Positions 19,062 through 32,274 of a stretch of 64,000 nucleotides of DNA are shown here, piece by piece. The position numbers and the translations under genes were made by a program. The stretch's first letter is position 1. Each line of letters starts with the position of its first letter. The DNA comes from Vibrio gazogenes (GTDB lineage Bacteria; Pseudomonadota; Gammaproteobacteria; Enterobacterales; Vibrionaceae): the NCBI RefSeq assembly GCF_023920225.1, contig NZ_CP092587.1:2108001-2172000 (forward strand). The letters are read 5' to 3'. Under the pieces are notes generated by a model. That model worked only from the letters and a program-made list of their open reading frames with translations. It was not told the DNA's origin and made no database searches.

Positions 19062-21692
19062 TTATGATTTTGCTTTTTTTCTCTTATCTGTGACTTGCCA
19101 CTGACCATCAACATACAAAACGGTCCAGCCAGTAGGTTTGCCGTCAACTTCCGTACGCACATAATGCTCTTTCGATTTACGGCTAAACCGAATGACGGCG
19201 GGAGCGCCATCAGGATCATGGGTTGGCGCAGAAGCCAGGTACTTAAACTTATCAGGGATACGCTCTTCAAAACGCACAAATTCTTCAACTAACGGCGCCC
19301 GGGTTTCTCTCGACTTAGGGAAATTACTGGCAGCCATAAACAGCCCGGATGCCCCATCACGCAAAACAAAATAAGCATCCGATTTCTCACAGGGTAACTC
19401 TGGGAAATGAACCGGTTCTTCCTTCGGTGGGGCAACCTCACCATTTTTCAGGATCTTACGGGTATTTTTACACGACTCATTGGTACATCCCATATATTTG
19501 CCGAAACGACCATTTTTCAGCACCATATCTGCGCCACATTTGTCACATTCGACAACAGGCCCATCATATCCTTTAACTTTGAATTCACCATGTTCGACGA
19601 TATAACCGTCACAATTCGGGTTATTACCACAGACATGTAATTTCCGCTTATCATCGATCAGATAAGCATCCATTGCTGTTTCACAAATAGGACACCGTTT
19701 TTTTGCCCGTAAGGCAGCGGTTTCAACATCCTCTTCAAGGACATTAATCACCCCATCTTCATCACCCAGATTGATCGTCGTCTTACAACGTTCTTTCGGT
19801 GGTAAAGCATATCCCGAACATCCGAGGAATACTCCAGTGGACGCGGTACGAATCCCCATCGGCCGAGAGCATGTCGGACACTCGATATCCGTCAAAACGA
19901 TATGATTCGGCTTCATACCTCCATCTTCTTCCTGCATCTCTGCTTGCTCCAGAGAGACAGAAAAATCGCTGAAGAAGTTATCAAGAACACCCTTCCACTT
20001 CACATGCCCTTCAGCAATCTGATCCAACTTCTCTTCCATTCGGGCAGTAAAATCATAGTTCATCAGGTCATTGAAACTATCATCTAAACGATCAGTGACA
20101 ATCTCACCCATTTTTTCAGCATAGAAACGTCGTTGCTCAATTTTTGCATAACCGCGATCTTGGATTGTGGAGATAATCGATGCATAAGTCGATGGGCGAC
20201 CGATTCCGCGTTTCTCAAGCTCTTTTACAAGCGCGGCTTCGGTATATCTTGCTGGTGGTTTGGTAAAGTGTTGCTTCGGATCCAATGCCTCTAAAGATAA
20301 CGTTTCTCCGATTTGCACACCCGGCAGAATTTGATCTTCATTCTTACCCATAGGTCTCTGAACACAAGTCCAACCATCAAACTTCAGAATACGCCCCTTC
20401 GCTTTCAGGGTATACTCAGCAGCTTTCACACTAATTGTGGTTGAATCATAGCGTGCTGGCGTCATCTGACAAGCAACAAACTGATTCCAGATTAATGTGT
20501 ATAGTTTATGTGCATCGGCTTCCATCCCTTCGAGCGAATCAGCCAGAACATTGACATCTGAGGGACGAATTGCCTCATGGGCCTCTTGAGCCCCCGCTTT
20601 ACTGCCATAGACATTGGGACTGTCGGGTAGATACGCGTCTCCGAAGTTTGTCTGCACATAATCCCGGACAGCATCAACAGCTTCGGAACTCAGATTCGTC
20701 GAGTCCGTCCGCATATAAGTGATATAACCCGCTTCGTACAAACGTTGCGCGAGCATCATGGTTTTCTTCACACCATATCCCAAACGCGTACTTGCGGCTT
20801 GTTGCAATGTCGAGGTAATAAATGGTGCAGAAGGTTTGCTCGATGTGGGGCGGTCTTCCCGCTTACACACCTCATATTGTGCCGACTCAAGCACGCGAAC
20901 CGCTGTTGTTGCATCCTGCTCATTCAATGGCTTAAATGCCACACCATCTTTCTGTGCAACAAGCAAGCGTAGGGCTTTACTATCCGGGGTTTGAGTATCA
21001 GCATGAATATCCCAAAACTCTTCCGGCACAAATGCCTTAATTTCTCGTTCTTTTTCAACCAGTAGCTTGACCGCCACGGACTGAACCCGACCTGCCGACA
21101 AGCCACGAGCAACTTTCTTCCACAACAGCGGAGAAACCATGAACCCCACAACACGATCCATAAAACGACGTGCTTGCTGAGCATTCACACCATCCATATT
21201 CAGTTCACCGGGCTCATTGAAAGCCTGTTGGATCGCATTCTTGGTGATTTCATTAAAGACGACGCGTTTGTAGCGGTCTTCTTCTCCGCCGATAATCTCA
21301 CGTAAATGCCATGCGATAGCTTCCCCCTCACGGTCCAAATCCGTTGCGAGGTAAACGCAGTCAGCATCTTTTGCTAACTTCTGAAGTTCAGAAACGACTT
21401 TTTCCTTGCCCGGAAGCACCTGATAATTCGCTTCCCAACCATGGTATGGATCAACCCCCATTTTTTTAATCAGTGCATTGCGTTCTTTCTCTTTTTTTAA
21501 ACGTTCTTTTTCTTCTGCACTTAAATGTTTCGTTGAAACAGGTGTTGATTTTTTGGTTGAACTTGCTTGACCAGAGGTAGGAAGATCTCGGACATGACCG
21601 ACACTAGACTTCACAATATAGTCTCGGCCAAGATATTTATTAATCGTTTTAGCTTTGGCTGGAGACTCCACTATAACCAGTGATTTACCCAT
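19062..21692 (-). CDS. topA: DNA topoisomerase I
   Basis: TopA relaxes negative supercoils by a type IA strand-passage reaction. The 876-residue protein starts with the TOPRIM domain ([18 protein letters not shown] at about 4-21; [13 protein letters not shown] further on). It contains the catalytic tyrosine motif [13 protein letters not shown], and ends with three four-cysteine zinc ribbons beginning [18 protein letters not shown] and CDKCGADMV, then a zinc-free tail. The ATG at 21692 gives [13 protein letters not shown], the universal N-terminus; the frame extends upstream to 21803 without family support. It is monocistronic and divergent from yciN, the same neighbour as in enterobacteria. 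Confidence 0.97.
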   Translation of the reverse strand: MGKSLVIVESPAKAKTINKYLGRDYIVKSSVGHVRDLPTSGQASSTKKSTPVSTKHLSAEEKERLKKEKERNALIKKMGVDPYHGWEANYQVLPGKEKVVSELQKLAKDADCVYLATDLDREGEAIAWHLREIIGGEEDRYKRVVFNEITKNAIQQAFNEPGELNMDGVNAQQARRFMDRVVGFMVSPLLWKKVARGLSAGRVQSVAVKLLVEKEREIKAFVPEEFWDIHADTQTPDSKALRLLVAQKDGVAFKPLNEQDATTAVRVLESAQYEVCKREDRPTSSKPSAPFITSTLQQAASTRLGYGVKKTMMLAQRLYEAGYITYMRTDSTNLSSEAVDAVRDYVQTNFGDAYLPDSPNVYGSKAGAQEAHEAIRPSDVNVLADSLEGMEADAHKLYTLIWNQFVACQMTPARYDSTTISVKAAEYTLKAKGRILKFDGWTCVQRPMGKNEDQILPGVQIGETLSLEALDPKQHFTKPPARYTEAALVKELEKRGIGRPSTYASIISTIQDRGYAKIEQRRFYAEKMGEIVTDRLDDSFNDLMNYDFTARMEEKLDQIAEGHVKWKGVLDNFFSDFSVSLEQAEMQEEDGGMKPNHIVLTDIECPTCSRPMGIRTASTGVFLGCSGYALPPKERCKTTINLGDEDGVINVLEEDVETAALRAKKRCPICETAMDAYLIDDKRKLHVCGNNPNCDGYIVEHGEFKVKGYDGPVVECDKCGADMVLKNGRFGKYMGCTNESCKNTRKILKNGEVAPPKEEPVHFPELPCEKSDAYFVLRDGASGLFMAASNFPKSRETRAPLVEEFVRFEERIPDKFKYLASAPTHDPDGAPAVIRFSRKSKEHYVRTEVDGKPTGWTVLYVDGQWQVTDKRKKAKS

Positions 21693-22124
21693 AATTGACT
21701 CAAATGTCCTTAATCCAAATGCGAACTTGGCCGCAATTACACTCAAAATTAGCTTCTTTTTACTATCGAGCGAGATAACAAGAAGATCAACCTGTTTTTG
21801 CAAATTGATACTTAATTGCTCGACAATTGTCCGAATCGAATTTTAGCTTAGTCTAAAATTCAGATAGACACTCAGGTAATCTCACTCAGGATACCGTCTT
21901 GTATGCTGGTGCATATTCTCAAACGGCTATCTCAAACTGCCTGCGTATACTAAATGGACTCTCGACATCTCTCGAAAAAAATCCACCGTTCTATGGGATA
22001 AGTCACAGAATAAGCCATGATAGCCACCATAATTCTGGCTTCTGAACAAGCTCTTCCTCACAAAAACTGCATATCAGAGTCATTTCGGTATAAAATGGGC
22101 CGACTTGGATGAAAGGAGGTACGA
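21693..22124. other. Divergent promoter region between topA and yciN
   Basis: No gene is apparent. Near its right end, TATAAAAT at 22089-22096 is a good -10 candidate for yciN, but the matching -35 is weak. The topA promoters must lie in the left half and are not individually clear. Confidence 0.45.
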
Positions 22125-22391
22125 ATGAACAATAAGAAAGCCATTTCCACTTCAGATCTGCTAATGATTGCCAATCAATTGATTCAGGAACATGAACATT
22201 ACATTGAAGGGATGCGTGCAGAGTCCGTTGAAGAAAAAGACGGTGTACTGGTATTTAAAGGCAACTATTTTCTTGATGAACAAGGCTTACCAACTGCAAA
22301 AACAACCGCGGTATTTAATATGTTCAAATATTTAGCACATCAACTGTCTAAAGAATTTACGCTTCAGAGTGAGGCCAGCGCAACACGATAG
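22125..22391 (+). CDS. yciN: YciN family protein
   Basis: This 88-residue protein of unknown function matches E. coli YciN, best in GVLVFKGNYFLDEQ and GLPTAKTTAVFNMFKYLAHQLS. A strong Shine-Dalgarno sequence (AAAGGAGG) precedes the ATG. The gene lies beside topA, divergently, as in other gammaproteobacteria. The sequence is soluble and lacks signal peptide, membrane segment or cysteine motif. No biochemical role can be given; the family is small and conserved. Confidence 0.88.
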   Translation: MNNKKAISTSDLLMIANQLIQEHEHYIEGMRAESVEEKDGVLVFKGNYFLDEQGLPTAKTTAVFNMFKYLAHQLSKEFTLQSEASATR

Positions 22392-22414
22392 AAGCGCATT
22401 CATGTCGTTGATTT

Positions 22415-22446
22415 ATGCCACTTACGTCATGTAAGCGGCATATTTT
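22415..22446. terminator. Terminator between yciN and aroA
   Basis: An 11-bp stem (ATGCCACTTAC / GTAAGCGGCAT) has one imperfect pair that becomes a G-U pair on the minus strand. It is followed by TATTTT and lies between convergent genes. Confidence 0.65.
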
Positions 22447-22485
22447 GGTATATAGATGCTATTTGCTGCGCTCTGTCATCCGTGA

Positions 22486-23781
22486 TTACACATCATGCGA
22501 ACGACTTAAGCCCTTCAAACGGTCAAAATAATCAGGAAAAGTCTTCGACGTACACCCCGGATCATTAATCGTCACCGGAGTTTCACTCAAAGCAACCAAT
22601 GAAAAGCACATTGCCATACGATGGTCATCATAGGTGTCAATTGCCGCATGTTGCAAAACCACGGGTGGGGTAATCACGATATAATCTTCCCCTTCTTCAA
22701 CCTGAGCTCCGACTTTGCGGAGTTCCGTGGCCATCGCGGTCAGACGATCAGTTTCTTTCACTCGCCAGTTATATACATTACGAATTGTCGTGGTGCCTTC
22801 AGCAAACAATGCTGTGGTTGCGATCGTCATTGCCGCATCAGGAATATGATTGAAATCCATATCGACAGCCTTTAACGTACCACGGTGAGCACAGATATAG
22901 TCGTCTCCCCATTCAATCTTAGCGCCCATTTTTTCTAGCGCATCGGCAAAATGAATATCACCCTGAATGCTGTTTTTTCCGATCCCTGTGACTTTCACCG
23001 AGCCGCCTTGAATCGCAGCAGCGGCAAGAAAATAAGAGGCTGACGAAGCATCGCCTTCAACGAGAAAATCACCGGGCGACACATAGGACTGTCCGCCTTG
23101 GATGATAAATTCGCGATAATCGTTATTGGTAACAGAGATACCAAATGTAGCCATAATATGCAGCGTAATATCGATATAGGGTTTAGAAACTAATTCACCG
23201 ACAATCTCAATCCGCGTTTCACTATCAGCCAATGGGGCTGACATAAGGAAGGCCGTTAAAAACTGGCTGGAAATAGACCCGTCAATACGAACGGTTCCAC
23301 CTTTCAGTCCCGTCCCTTGGATCCGCAGTGGCGGAAAGTGTTCATTCTCCAGATACTGAATATCCGCACCCGCCTGACGTAATGCATCGACCAAATGGCC
23401 AATCGGCCGCTCTTTCATACGGGGTTCACCGGTGAGTGTATAAGTGCCGGTTCCCAGACACAAAGCCGCTGCTAAAGGGCGCATCGCTGTACCGGCATTA
23501 CCGAGAAACAGTTCCAGAACATCACGCTCTGATTGAAAAGCATGACCCAGTCCATCCACTTCACAAATCGTTTTATCTTCGGAAAGACGATAGGATACAC
23601 CCAGTGATTTCAACGCATTCAACATATGGCGAATATCATCGCTATCGAGCAGATTGGTCAAACGCGTCGTCCCTTTGGCTAAGGCGGCCAACAGTAACGC
23701 TCGGTTGGATACACTTTTTGAACCGGGTAAATTGATTTCACCCTGAATACTTTTGATCGGTTGTAATGTAAGGCTTTCCAT
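22486..23781 (-). CDS. aroA: 3-phosphoshikimate 1-carboxyvinyltransferase (EPSP synthase)
   Basis: AroA joins phosphoenolpyruvate to shikimate-3-phosphate in aromatic amino acid synthesis. The 431-residue protein has the substrate-binding [17 protein letters not shown] (Lys22), the [13 protein letters not shown] motif, [13 protein letters not shown], and [11 protein letters not shown] near the C-terminus. These are class I EPSP synthase motifs, with Gly and Ala in the NAGTAMRPL loop as in sensitive enzymes. In many relatives it follows serC, but here it stands alone, with a 153-bp gap to the next upstream gene on the same strand. An AAGGAAA lies somewhat far (about 13 nt) upstream of the ATG. 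Confidence 0.96.
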   Translation of the reverse strand: MESLTLQPIKSIQGEINLPGSKSVSNRALLLAALAKGTTRLTNLLDSDDIRHMLNALKSLGVSYRLSEDKTICEVDGLGHAFQSERDVLELFLGNAGTAMRPLAAALCLGTGTYTLTGEPRMKERPIGHLVDALRQAGADIQYLENEHFPPLRIQGTGLKGGTVRIDGSISSQFLTAFLMSAPLADSETRIEIVGELVSKPYIDITLHIMATFGISVTNNDYREFIIQGGQSYVSPGDFLVEGDASSASYFLAAAAIQGGSVKVTGIGKNSIQGDIHFADALEKMGAKIEWGDDYICAHRGTLKAVDMDFNHIPDAAMTIATTALFAEGTTTIRNVYNWRVKETDRLTAMATELRKVGAQVEEGEDYIVITPPVVLQHAAIDTYDDHRMAMCFSLVALSETPVTINDPGCTSKTFPDYFDRLKGLSRSHDV

Positions 23782-23934
23782 CTAAAGATTGTTTTCCTTG
23801 CACCGCTCGTGTTTATTTTGATGAGCAGTGAAAATTTTTCGTATAGTGAGACTATCGAAATTCCTGAGTGAAAACTAGTCTCAAAAACGCCAATTCAATA
23901 GAAAAAGCACCTTGTTAGAATCGATCTTCTGCGC

Positions 23935-24390
23935 TTAATAGACTTTATCGACGCGAACCCCATCATCGAAATAAAGAATACGAACCCGATCAGACTGAGT
24001 AAAAATCATGTTGGGATCGACTTCCTGAATCACATCGATATACCGTTTTCCTTCAACTTTAATCAATAATTCAACCGCCTTATCCTCTCTTTGATAAGAG
24101 CGAGTCGCATGATGCCGGGCAATACCGCCACCAGCAATCGAGCCCACAATCGTCGCCAGTGACTGACCATGCCCATCACCAAATTGATGACCGATGATGC
24201 CACCGGCGACTGCACCAATGAAAGTTTGCCAACCATTGTCGCGGGCGTGAACCACTTCTGTCTGAGAAAAATAACGCACCGACTCGATCTGACCAAAAAC
24301 AACTTGATTTACTGGACGCGCAACATTTCTTTCATAAGCAGCATTTGCAATCAGAGGAAAAACAAATAAGATCAGGATTAACAAGCGCAT
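23935..24390 (-). CDS. Glycine-zipper 2TM domain envelope protein
   Basis: A 151-residue protein with a cleavable-looking signal peptide (MRLLILILFVFPLIANA, cleavage before AYERN) and a central glycine zipper (FIGAVAGGIIGHQFGDGHGQ, then IVGSIAGGGIARH), as in SlyB/RcsF-neighbourhood outer-membrane proteins. The mature protein does not begin with cysteine, so it is not a lipoprotein by this reading. Its C-terminal part (about 100-151) is a small beta-rich domain. GGAG lies before the ATG. It is divergent from aat with only 28 bp between start codons. The function is unknown; families of this type influence envelope integrity. Confidence 0.75.
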   Translation of the reverse strand: MRLLILILFVFPLIANAAYERNVARPVNQVVFGQIESVRYFSQTEVVHARDNGWQTFIGAVAGGIIGHQFGDGHGQSLATIVGSIAGGGIARHHATRSYQREDKAVELLIKVEGKRYIDVIQEVDPNMIFTQSDRVRILYFDDGVRVDKVY

Positions 24391-24418
24391 AAATAGATCT
24401 CCGATGAACTGAATTGAT

Positions 24419-25138
24419 ATGACAATCTATCTCCCAGAACTGGCCATGGATGAGTATTCATTCCCACCGCTCAATCAAGCACTGGACGACCCAAACGGGT
24501 TACTTGCCTTTGGTGGCGATCTCCATCCGGATCGACTTCTGGCTGCATACCGTTCGGGCATTTTTCCCTGGTACAGTCCAGGAGAGCCAATTCTGTGGTG
24601 GAGCCCTTCACCAAGAGCCATTATCTCACCTAAGACATTTAAACCCGCCAAAAGTCTCCGTAAATTTCAGAGAAAAGCGAGCTATGCCATCAGTATGAAC
24701 CAGTGTACTGATAAAATTATAGAATTATGTGCCGACACACGCCCCCCCTCTGAAACTTGGCTAACGCCTGAAATGAAATCTGCTTACCAACGGCTATCTC
24801 GCTTAGGCTACTGTCACTCAATTGAAGTCTGGCAGGACTCGGAAATTATTGGCGGATTATATGGGATTCAAATCGGGCAGCTCTTTTGCGGTGAATCCAT
24901 GTTCAGTTTAAAAACTAACGCTTCTAAAATCGGATTGTGGGCCTTTTGTCGGCATTTTTCCCGGTATGGCGGACAATTGATCGATTGTCAGGTCATGAAT
25001 TCTCATTTGGCATCTTTGGGTGCTGAAGAGCTTGAGCGTGACCAATTTATAAAAACGTTATCCAAACTTAAATATAAAGAGATAGATCCCAGCTGTTATT
25101 CACCACAGTGGATATCATTGGACTTATCAGCAGACTGA
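24419..25138 (+). CDS. aat: Leucyl/phenylalanyl-tRNA-protein transferase
   Basis: Aat attaches Leu or Phe to proteins with N-terminal Arg or Lys, making N-degrons that ClpS delivers to ClpAP. The 239-residue protein has the family signature from DPNGLLAFGGDLHPDRLLAAYRSGIFPWYSPG through LWWSPSPRAI, then LYGIQIGQLFCGESMFS and DCQVMNSHLASLGA. The ATG at 24419 gives the expected spacing to the first conserved block; no good Shine-Dalgarno was seen. It is followed after 9 bp by bpt, the second N-degron transferase, and lies close to clpA and clpS, so the pathway is clustered here. Confidence 0.95.
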   Translation: MTIYLPELAMDEYSFPPLNQALDDPNGLLAFGGDLHPDRLLAAYRSGIFPWYSPGEPILWWSPSPRAIISPKTFKPAKSLRKFQRKASYAISMNQCTDKIIELCADTRPPSETWLTPEMKSAYQRLSRLGYCHSIEVWQDSEIIGGLYGIQIGQLFCGESMFSLKTNASKIGLWAFCRHFSRYGGQLIDCQVMNSHLASLGAEELERDQFIKTLSKLKYKEIDPSCYSPQWISLDLSAD

Positions 25139-25147
25139 TCGAATTTT

Positions 25148-25834
25148 ATGCAAAATATACGAATAGGATTAAGCCATAATCATTCATGCAGCTACTTACC
25201 GGATCGGCAAGAGCGGGTCGCGATTGCTATGGATGGTGATCTACATACACCTGCCCAGTATGAAATGTTACTCGCCAACGGATTCAGAAGAAGTGGCGAT
25301 ACGATCTATAAACCTCATTGTGATAGCTGCCAGTTATGTCAGGCGATTCGCGTATCGATCACCGCATTTCATCTCAGCAGAAGTCAAAAACGCCTCTTAA
25401 ACAAGTCAAATCTGTTTCGCTGGGAAGTCAAAGAAAGTCTGGATCCAGACTGGTATGTTCTATACAAACGCTACATCAACCAGCGTCATCGAAATGGCTC
25501 CATGTACCCTCCCAACCGAGAAGATTTCGCCCAGTTTTCTTCCTGCAGTTGGCTCAAAACAGTCTATCTGCATGTTTATAAGGCAGAACAACTCGTTGCG
25601 ATTGCCGTCACTGATCTCTTACCGCAAAGTGCAAGCGCTTTCTACACTTTCTATGACCCGGATGAGAGGCTTTCACTAGGAACACTGGCTGTCCTATTGC
25701 AGGCTCAATATTGCCATCAACAGCAAAAAACTTGGCTATATCTGGGTTATCAGATCGATGAATGTCCAGCAATGAATTATAAAACACGCTTTCAACCGCA
25801 TCAAAGGCTAGTAAATCAACGTTGGCAAGGGTAG
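25148..25834 (+). CDS. bpt: Aspartate/glutamate leucyltransferase (Bpt; formerly arginyltransferase-like)
   Basis: Bpt transfers leucine from tRNA to proteins with N-terminal Asp or Glu. It resembles eukaryotic arginyltransferases but uses leucine, as shown for the Vibrio vulnificus enzyme. The 228-residue sequence has the N-terminal cysteine-rich motif (HCDSCQLCQAIRV), the ATE C-terminal block (YINQRHRNGSMYPPNRE), and TFYDPDERLSLGTLAVL plus YLGYQIDECPAMNYKTRF. It is coupled to aat, 9 bp downstream, giving a two-enzyme leucylation operon. infA follows 79 bp later and may be co-transcribed or have its own promoter. Confidence 0.93.
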   Translation: MQNIRIGLSHNHSCSYLPDRQERVAIAMDGDLHTPAQYEMLLANGFRRSGDTIYKPHCDSCQLCQAIRVSITAFHLSRSQKRLLNKSNLFRWEVKESLDPDWYVLYKRYINQRHRNGSMYPPNREDFAQFSSCSWLKTVYLHVYKAEQLVAIAVTDLLPQSASAFYTFYDPDERLSLGTLAVLLQAQYCHQQQKTWLYLGYQIDECPAMNYKTRFQPHQRLVNQRWQG

Positions 25835-25913
25835 AATACGCGCAACTTTACTATTTTCAGAGATGACGGCAAAATACATGCCGGATTTTTCGCCACATTT
25901 TGAAGAGGATTAA

Positions 25914-26132
<219 letters not shown>

Positions 26133-26156
26133 TCCCTCATGTAGTCTGCCAAAAAG

Positions 26157-26183
26157 AAAACGGAGCAAAATGCTCCGTTTTTT
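26157..26183. terminator. Bidirectional terminator between infA and clpA
   Basis: Stem CGGAGCA / TGCTCCG (26161-26177) with AAAA to the left and TTTTTT to the right. Confidence 0.88.
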
Positions 26184-26204
26184 ATCACCACAATTCACAG
26201 ATGA

Positions 26205-28472
26205 TTAATGAATTGCGGCTTCTTTTGCACCGATATACTCGAACACAGGCTCATCATCTTTCAGAGAAACTTTCACGGTTCCACCATCCACAAGAGCACC
26301 GAACAGTAATTCGTTTGCCAATGGTTTTTTCAGTTTGTCCTGAATGACTCGTCCCATCGGACGTGCACCCATCTCTTTATCGTAACCTTTCTGTGCCAGC
26401 CAGTGTCTTGCTTCTTCAGAAACCTCCAACGACACTCCGCGTGCATCCAGTTGAGCTTGCAATTCAACCACGAACTTATCGACAACCTGATGAATGACTC
26501 GCTCATCCAGTGCATTAAACCAGATAATATTATCTAACCGGTTTCTAAACTCTGGACTAAAGACCTTCTTGATCTCTGACATCGCATCATGGCTATGATC
26601 CTGCTGAATCAAACCAATTGATTTCTTCACCGTTTCTGCAACACCGGCATTGGTCGTCATGACCATAATGACATTGCGAAAGTCCGCTTTGCGTCCGTTG
26701 TTATCTGTCAGAGTACCATTATCCATCACTTGCAATAACAGGTTAAAGATATCTGGATGCGCTTTCTCAATTTCATCAAGCAAAACGACTGAATGAGGAT
26801 GTTTAATTACAGCATCCGTCAATAATCCCCCTTGATCGTATCCGACATAACCCGGAGGAGCACCGATCAGGCGACTGACTGAATGACGCTCACCGTATTC
26901 AGACATATCAAACCGCAGTAGTTCAATTCCCATCAACTTCGCAAGCTGAATAGTCACTTCGGTTTTACCGACACCTGTCGGGCCTGCAAACAGGAATGAA
27001 CCGACGGGTTTGTTTTCGGCACCTAACCCGGCTCGCGACAACTTGATTGCTTCGCTTAGTGCATCAATCGCATTATCCTGTCCGAATACCAACATCTTCA
27101 TTTTCTGATCGAGGCTTTGTAAAACATCCTTATCAGAAGAAGACAGTGATTTCTCAGGAATGCGAGCCATCTTCGCAACCATCGTTTCAATGTCCGAGAC
27201 ACCGACAGTTTTTTTACGCCGACTCGCAGGCACCAAACGCGCTCTTGCACCGGCTTCATCAATCACGTCAATCGCTTTATCAGGTAAGTGGCGTTCGTTG
27301 ATATATTTCGCCGATAACTCAACCGCAGCCCGAAGCGCTTTATTGGTGTAACGCACTTCATGGTGAGCTTCATATCTCGCTTTCAGTCCCATCAAGATCT
27401 TCGTGGTGTCATCCAACGATGGCTCTGCAATATCAATTTTTTGGAAACGACGAGAAAGCGCTCGTTCTTTTTCAAAAATATTACTGTATTCCTGATAAGT
27501 GGTAGACCCGATGCAGCGTAACTTACCGCTACTCAGGAGTGGTTTGATTAAATTTGCGGCATCAACCTGTCCGCCCGATGCAGCACCGGCACCAATGATG
27601 GTGTGAATCTCATCAATGAACAAAATTGCGTCTTTTTCTTTCTCTAACTGTTTCAGGATATTTTTGAAACGTTTTTCAAAGTCACCGCGGTATTTTGTCC
27701 CTGCCAGCAAGGAACCGATATCCAGTGAATAGATCACGCTGTCTTTGATAATTTCGGGAACCTGTCCTTCGACAATTCGCCAGGCAAGTCCTTCAGCAAT
27801 GGCAGTTTTACCAACACCGGCTTCGCCAACCAATAGTGGGTTATTCTTACGACGACGACATAAGACCTGTACAGTTCGTTCCAGTTCATAGTCCCGTCCA
27901 ATCAATGGATCAATTTGACCATTTTTCGCTAACTGGTTCAGGTTGCTTGCAAAGTTTTCGAGACGTTCTTCAGAAGGTGTATCTTCTGTGCTGTCTGCAC
28001 CGAAAGAATCAGGTGCAGATTCATCACTGCCTCCGGATGTTTTAGTAATACCATGAGAAATGAAATTAACGATATCCAGACGGCTAATATCATGTTTTTT
28101 CAGCAGATACGCTGCCTGAGATTCTTGCTCACTAAAAATTGCGACCAGAACATTCGCACCAGTGACTTCATTTCGTCCGGAAGACTGAACATGAAAGACC
28201 GCGCGTTGCAATACCCGCTGAAAACTCAGGGTTGGCTGTGTTTCCCGCGTCTCGTCACTTTCCGGAATCAGGGGTGTGGTTTTGTCGATAAACACATCCA
28301 ACTCTGAACGCAAAGCATCCAGATCCGCTCGACAAGCGATTAATGCTTCTTTCGCTGCTCCATTTTCTAACAATGCAAGCAACAAATGCTCGACAGTCAT
28401 ATACTCATGCCTTTTATCCCGGGCTCGGGCAAAAGCATTGTTCAAACTAGATTCTAGTTCTTTGTTAAGCAT
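26205..28472 (-). CDS. clpA: ATP-dependent Clp protease ATP-binding subunit ClpA
   Basis: ClpA is the AAA+ unfoldase of ClpAP. The 755-residue protein has two N-terminal Clp_N repeats ([31 protein letters not shown]), and two AAA+ modules with Walker A motifs GEAGVGKT and GPTGVGKT and Walker B motifs ILFIDEIHT and VVLLDEIEK. An IGL-type loop (KKSIGLIQQ) for ClpP docking follows the second Walker B. The ATG at 28472 gives MLNKELE, as in E. coli, with AAGGGGG upstream; the longer frame overlaps clpS. It lies 40 bp downstream of clpS, its adaptor. clpP itself is not in the window. Confidence 0.97.
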   Translation of the reverse strand: MLNKELESSLNNAFARARDKRHEYMTVEHLLLALLENGAAKEALIACRADLDALRSELDVFIDKTTPLIPESDETRETQPTLSFQRVLQRAVFHVQSSGRNEVTGANVLVAIFSEQESQAAYLLKKHDISRLDIVNFISHGITKTSGGSDESAPDSFGADSTEDTPSEERLENFASNLNQLAKNGQIDPLIGRDYELERTVQVLCRRRKNNPLLVGEAGVGKTAIAEGLAWRIVEGQVPEIIKDSVIYSLDIGSLLAGTKYRGDFEKRFKNILKQLEKEKDAILFIDEIHTIIGAGAASGGQVDAANLIKPLLSSGKLRCIGSTTYQEYSNIFEKERALSRRFQKIDIAEPSLDDTTKILMGLKARYEAHHEVRYTNKALRAAVELSAKYINERHLPDKAIDVIDEAGARARLVPASRRKKTVGVSDIETMVAKMARIPEKSLSSSDKDVLQSLDQKMKMLVFGQDNAIDALSEAIKLSRAGLGAENKPVGSFLFAGPTGVGKTEVTIQLAKLMGIELLRFDMSEYGERHSVSRLIGAPPGYVGYDQGGLLTDAVIKHPHSVVLLDEIEKAHPDIFNLLLQVMDNGTLTDNNGRKADFRNVIMVMTTNAGVAETVKKSIGLIQQDHSHDAMSEIKKVFSPEFRNRLDNIIWFNALDERVIHQVVDKFVVELQAQLDARGVSLEVSEEARHWLAQKGYDKEMGARPMGRVIQDKLKKPLANELLFGALVDGGTVKVSLKDDEPVFEYIGAKEAAIH

Positions 28473-28512
28473 TGGGACCCCCTTAAGGAACAACCTTGTT
28501 GTTCGGCAAGTA

Positions 28513-28833
28513 CTAAGCTCGCTCCATGATACAAAGCAATGGGTGTTCATGTTTCTTCGAATGTAGTGACACTTGTGTCACTTTCATCTCAGCAACTTCA
28601 GCAGTATACGTTCCACAAATCGCCTTCCCTTCGTAATGCACCTTTAGCATAACTTGAGTCGCTTGATCGATATCCATCGCGAAAAAACGCTCCAGTATCT
28701 CAATCACGAAATCCATCGGTGTATAGTCGTCATTCATCAGAATCACGTTATACATAGACGGGGGCTTTACTGCTGTTTCTTCTTTCTCCAGTAATTCTGA
28801 GTCTGGAGCCACCCATTCAAAATTTTTACTCAT
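28513..28833 (-). CDS. clpS: ATP-dependent Clp protease adaptor ClpS
   Basis: ClpS (106 residues) binds bulky N-terminal residues (Leu, Phe, Tyr, Trp) and hands substrates to ClpA. The core NVILMNDDYTPMDFVIEILERFF contains the conserved Asn-Asp-Asp of the N-degron pocket, and KVHYEGKAICGTYTAEVAE follows. It is the first gene of clpS-clpA. Together with aat and bpt about 3 kb away, it completes the N-degron pathway apart from ClpP. Confidence 0.96.
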   Translation of the reverse strand: MSKNFEWVAPDSELLEKEETAVKPPSMYNVILMNDDYTPMDFVIEILERFFAMDIDQATQVMLKVHYEGKAICGTYTAEVAEMKVTQVSLHSKKHEHPLLCIMERA

Positions 28834-29284
28834 AACGGTTGTGAATCAGAGAGTTTTCCATTTAGATTAATTATTTAGGCTTCTAGCAATAGAACTATGT
28901 TTCTTAGCCAACTGATATGAAGTTCCGAGCGCCGAAGCGAAAACATCTCATACTTAGAGACTAATGCACCAATTGTATCGCTGCAAATAAAAGATTGCTA
29001 ATTCGAATCACGATATCGATGCCAACTACGTTTTCACGACAGATGTCTGCTTATTGTAGTTATAGAAATGTAAACAATAACGCAATTTGTTGCAAAGATG
29101 TCGATGTTTACACACTTTTTCTATTGACTGTCACTAATGATTGTTTAAATTGGTTAATTAGTGACTGGTTAATTTGGCAGCAGCGCTGAATTAAAGATCA
29201 CAGCAGTGAAAACAAAATTGTAAAAAAGCAGTAACGTTTTCTTGTCGACAACATCAGTAACAAAATGCATGAGGGATGTAAAGC
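28834..29284. other. Divergent intergenic region between clpS and cspD
   Basis: No convincing gene is seen; a 64-codon frame at 28995-29189 has low-complexity AT-driven composition and no RBS. The region must hold the promoters of clpS and cspD. No operator was identified. Confidence 0.5.
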
Positions 29285-29506
29285 ATGGCTACCGGTAAAG
29301 TAAAATGGTTCAATAACGCCAAGGGATTTGGTTTTATCTGCTCTGAAGGAGGAGACGGTGACATTTTTGCTCACTACTCAACGATCCAGATGGATGGGTA
29401 TCGTACCTTAAAAGCAGGTCAGCATGTTTCATATGAGATTGAACAAGGACCAAAAGGCTTCCACGCTAGCTCCGTTGTACCAATCGAGGCTCAACAAGCC
29501 AAGTAA
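29285..29506 (+). CDS. cspD: Cold shock-like protein CspD
   Basis: A 73-residue cold-shock-domain protein with RNP1 (KGFGFI) and RNP2-like (DIFAHYS) motifs. CspD-type proteins bind single-stranded DNA and, in E. coli, inhibit replication in stationary phase. Assignment to CspD rather than CspA/E rests on position opposite clpS, as in E. coli, and on residues such as ICSEGGDGDIFAHYSTIQMDGYR. GAGGGA lies upstream of the ATG. Confidence 0.93.
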   Translation: MATGKVKWFNNAKGFGFICSEGGDGDIFAHYSTIQMDGYRTLKAGQHVSYEIEQGPKGFHASSVVPIEAQQAK

Positions 29507-29554
29507 ACAGAGTAATCATTGTCGCTGCCAAACATGTCTATACATGGTTGTAAT

Positions 29555-29575
29555 AAACCCGCCTTTGGCGGGTTT
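29555..29575 (+). terminator. Candidate terminator of cspD
   Basis: Strong GC stem AAACCCGCC / GGCGGGTTT with a TTT loop, followed by a broken T-rich stretch (CGTTATTT). Confidence 0.7.
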
Positions 29576-29589
29576 CGTTATTTATGCGT

Positions 29590-29614
29590 GTCGGTCAATG
29601 TTCAATTGACCGAC
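29590..29614 (-). terminator. 10-bp inverted repeat downstream of icd
   Basis: Stem GTCGGTCAAT / ATTGACCGAC with a 5-nt loop lies 11 bp after the icd stop on the minus strand. It lacks a T-run, so it may protect the mRNA 3' end or assist termination rather than act alone. Confidence 0.5.
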
Positions 29615-29624
29615 AACACGTTTA

Positions 29625-31856
<2,232 letters not shown>

Positions 31857-31949
31857 CTATCTGTTCTTAACAACCCCATGTGATTGTGGCAGTTAGTTAT
31901 GTGAATATCTGAGATGTCCTGAGTGATTGTTCAGGCCACTCTTCATGAA

Positions 31950-32005
31950 TCACTCATACTGTATCGAAAGCCTTTCGCAAATATTCGATACAGATTCGTG
32001 AGTGA
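31950..32005. repeat. Extended inverted repeat in the icd-rluE divergent region
   Basis: CTGTATCGAA (31959-31968) and TTCGATACAG (31984-31993) form a perfect 10-bp inverted repeat, extended outward by TCACTCA (31950-31956) and TGAGTGA (31999-32005). The full structure is about 56 bp. Further GAGTGATT/AATCACTC pairs lie just beside it (from about 31921). It could be an operator pair or an RNA leader structure of icd. The remainder of 31848-32274 shows no gene. Confidence 0.5.
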
Positions 32006-32274
32006 ATGATTGCCATACCCAAACGACTTCGGACCATCGTGTGGTGTTTTTCTGTTCACTCTGTACGACTTGCGAGCATCATCGTACCAGAAGCAATCTG
32101 GGTATATTACGGCCTATCGAATGACAGGCTGATTGAGTATAATTAAACGAAACTGAAGAAATAGTCTATTATCCACACTTCATTATCGTATCAGAGCGCG
32201 CAAATAATAGCTTAAACTCAACATTGTGAAAACTCAGAAATACAGTTCATTTACAAATTTGCAAGGAAGTTAAC

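Noticed and set aside
28995..29189. A 64-codon frame between clpS and cspD
   Set aside because: No RBS, AT-driven composition; the region is better explained as divergent promoters.
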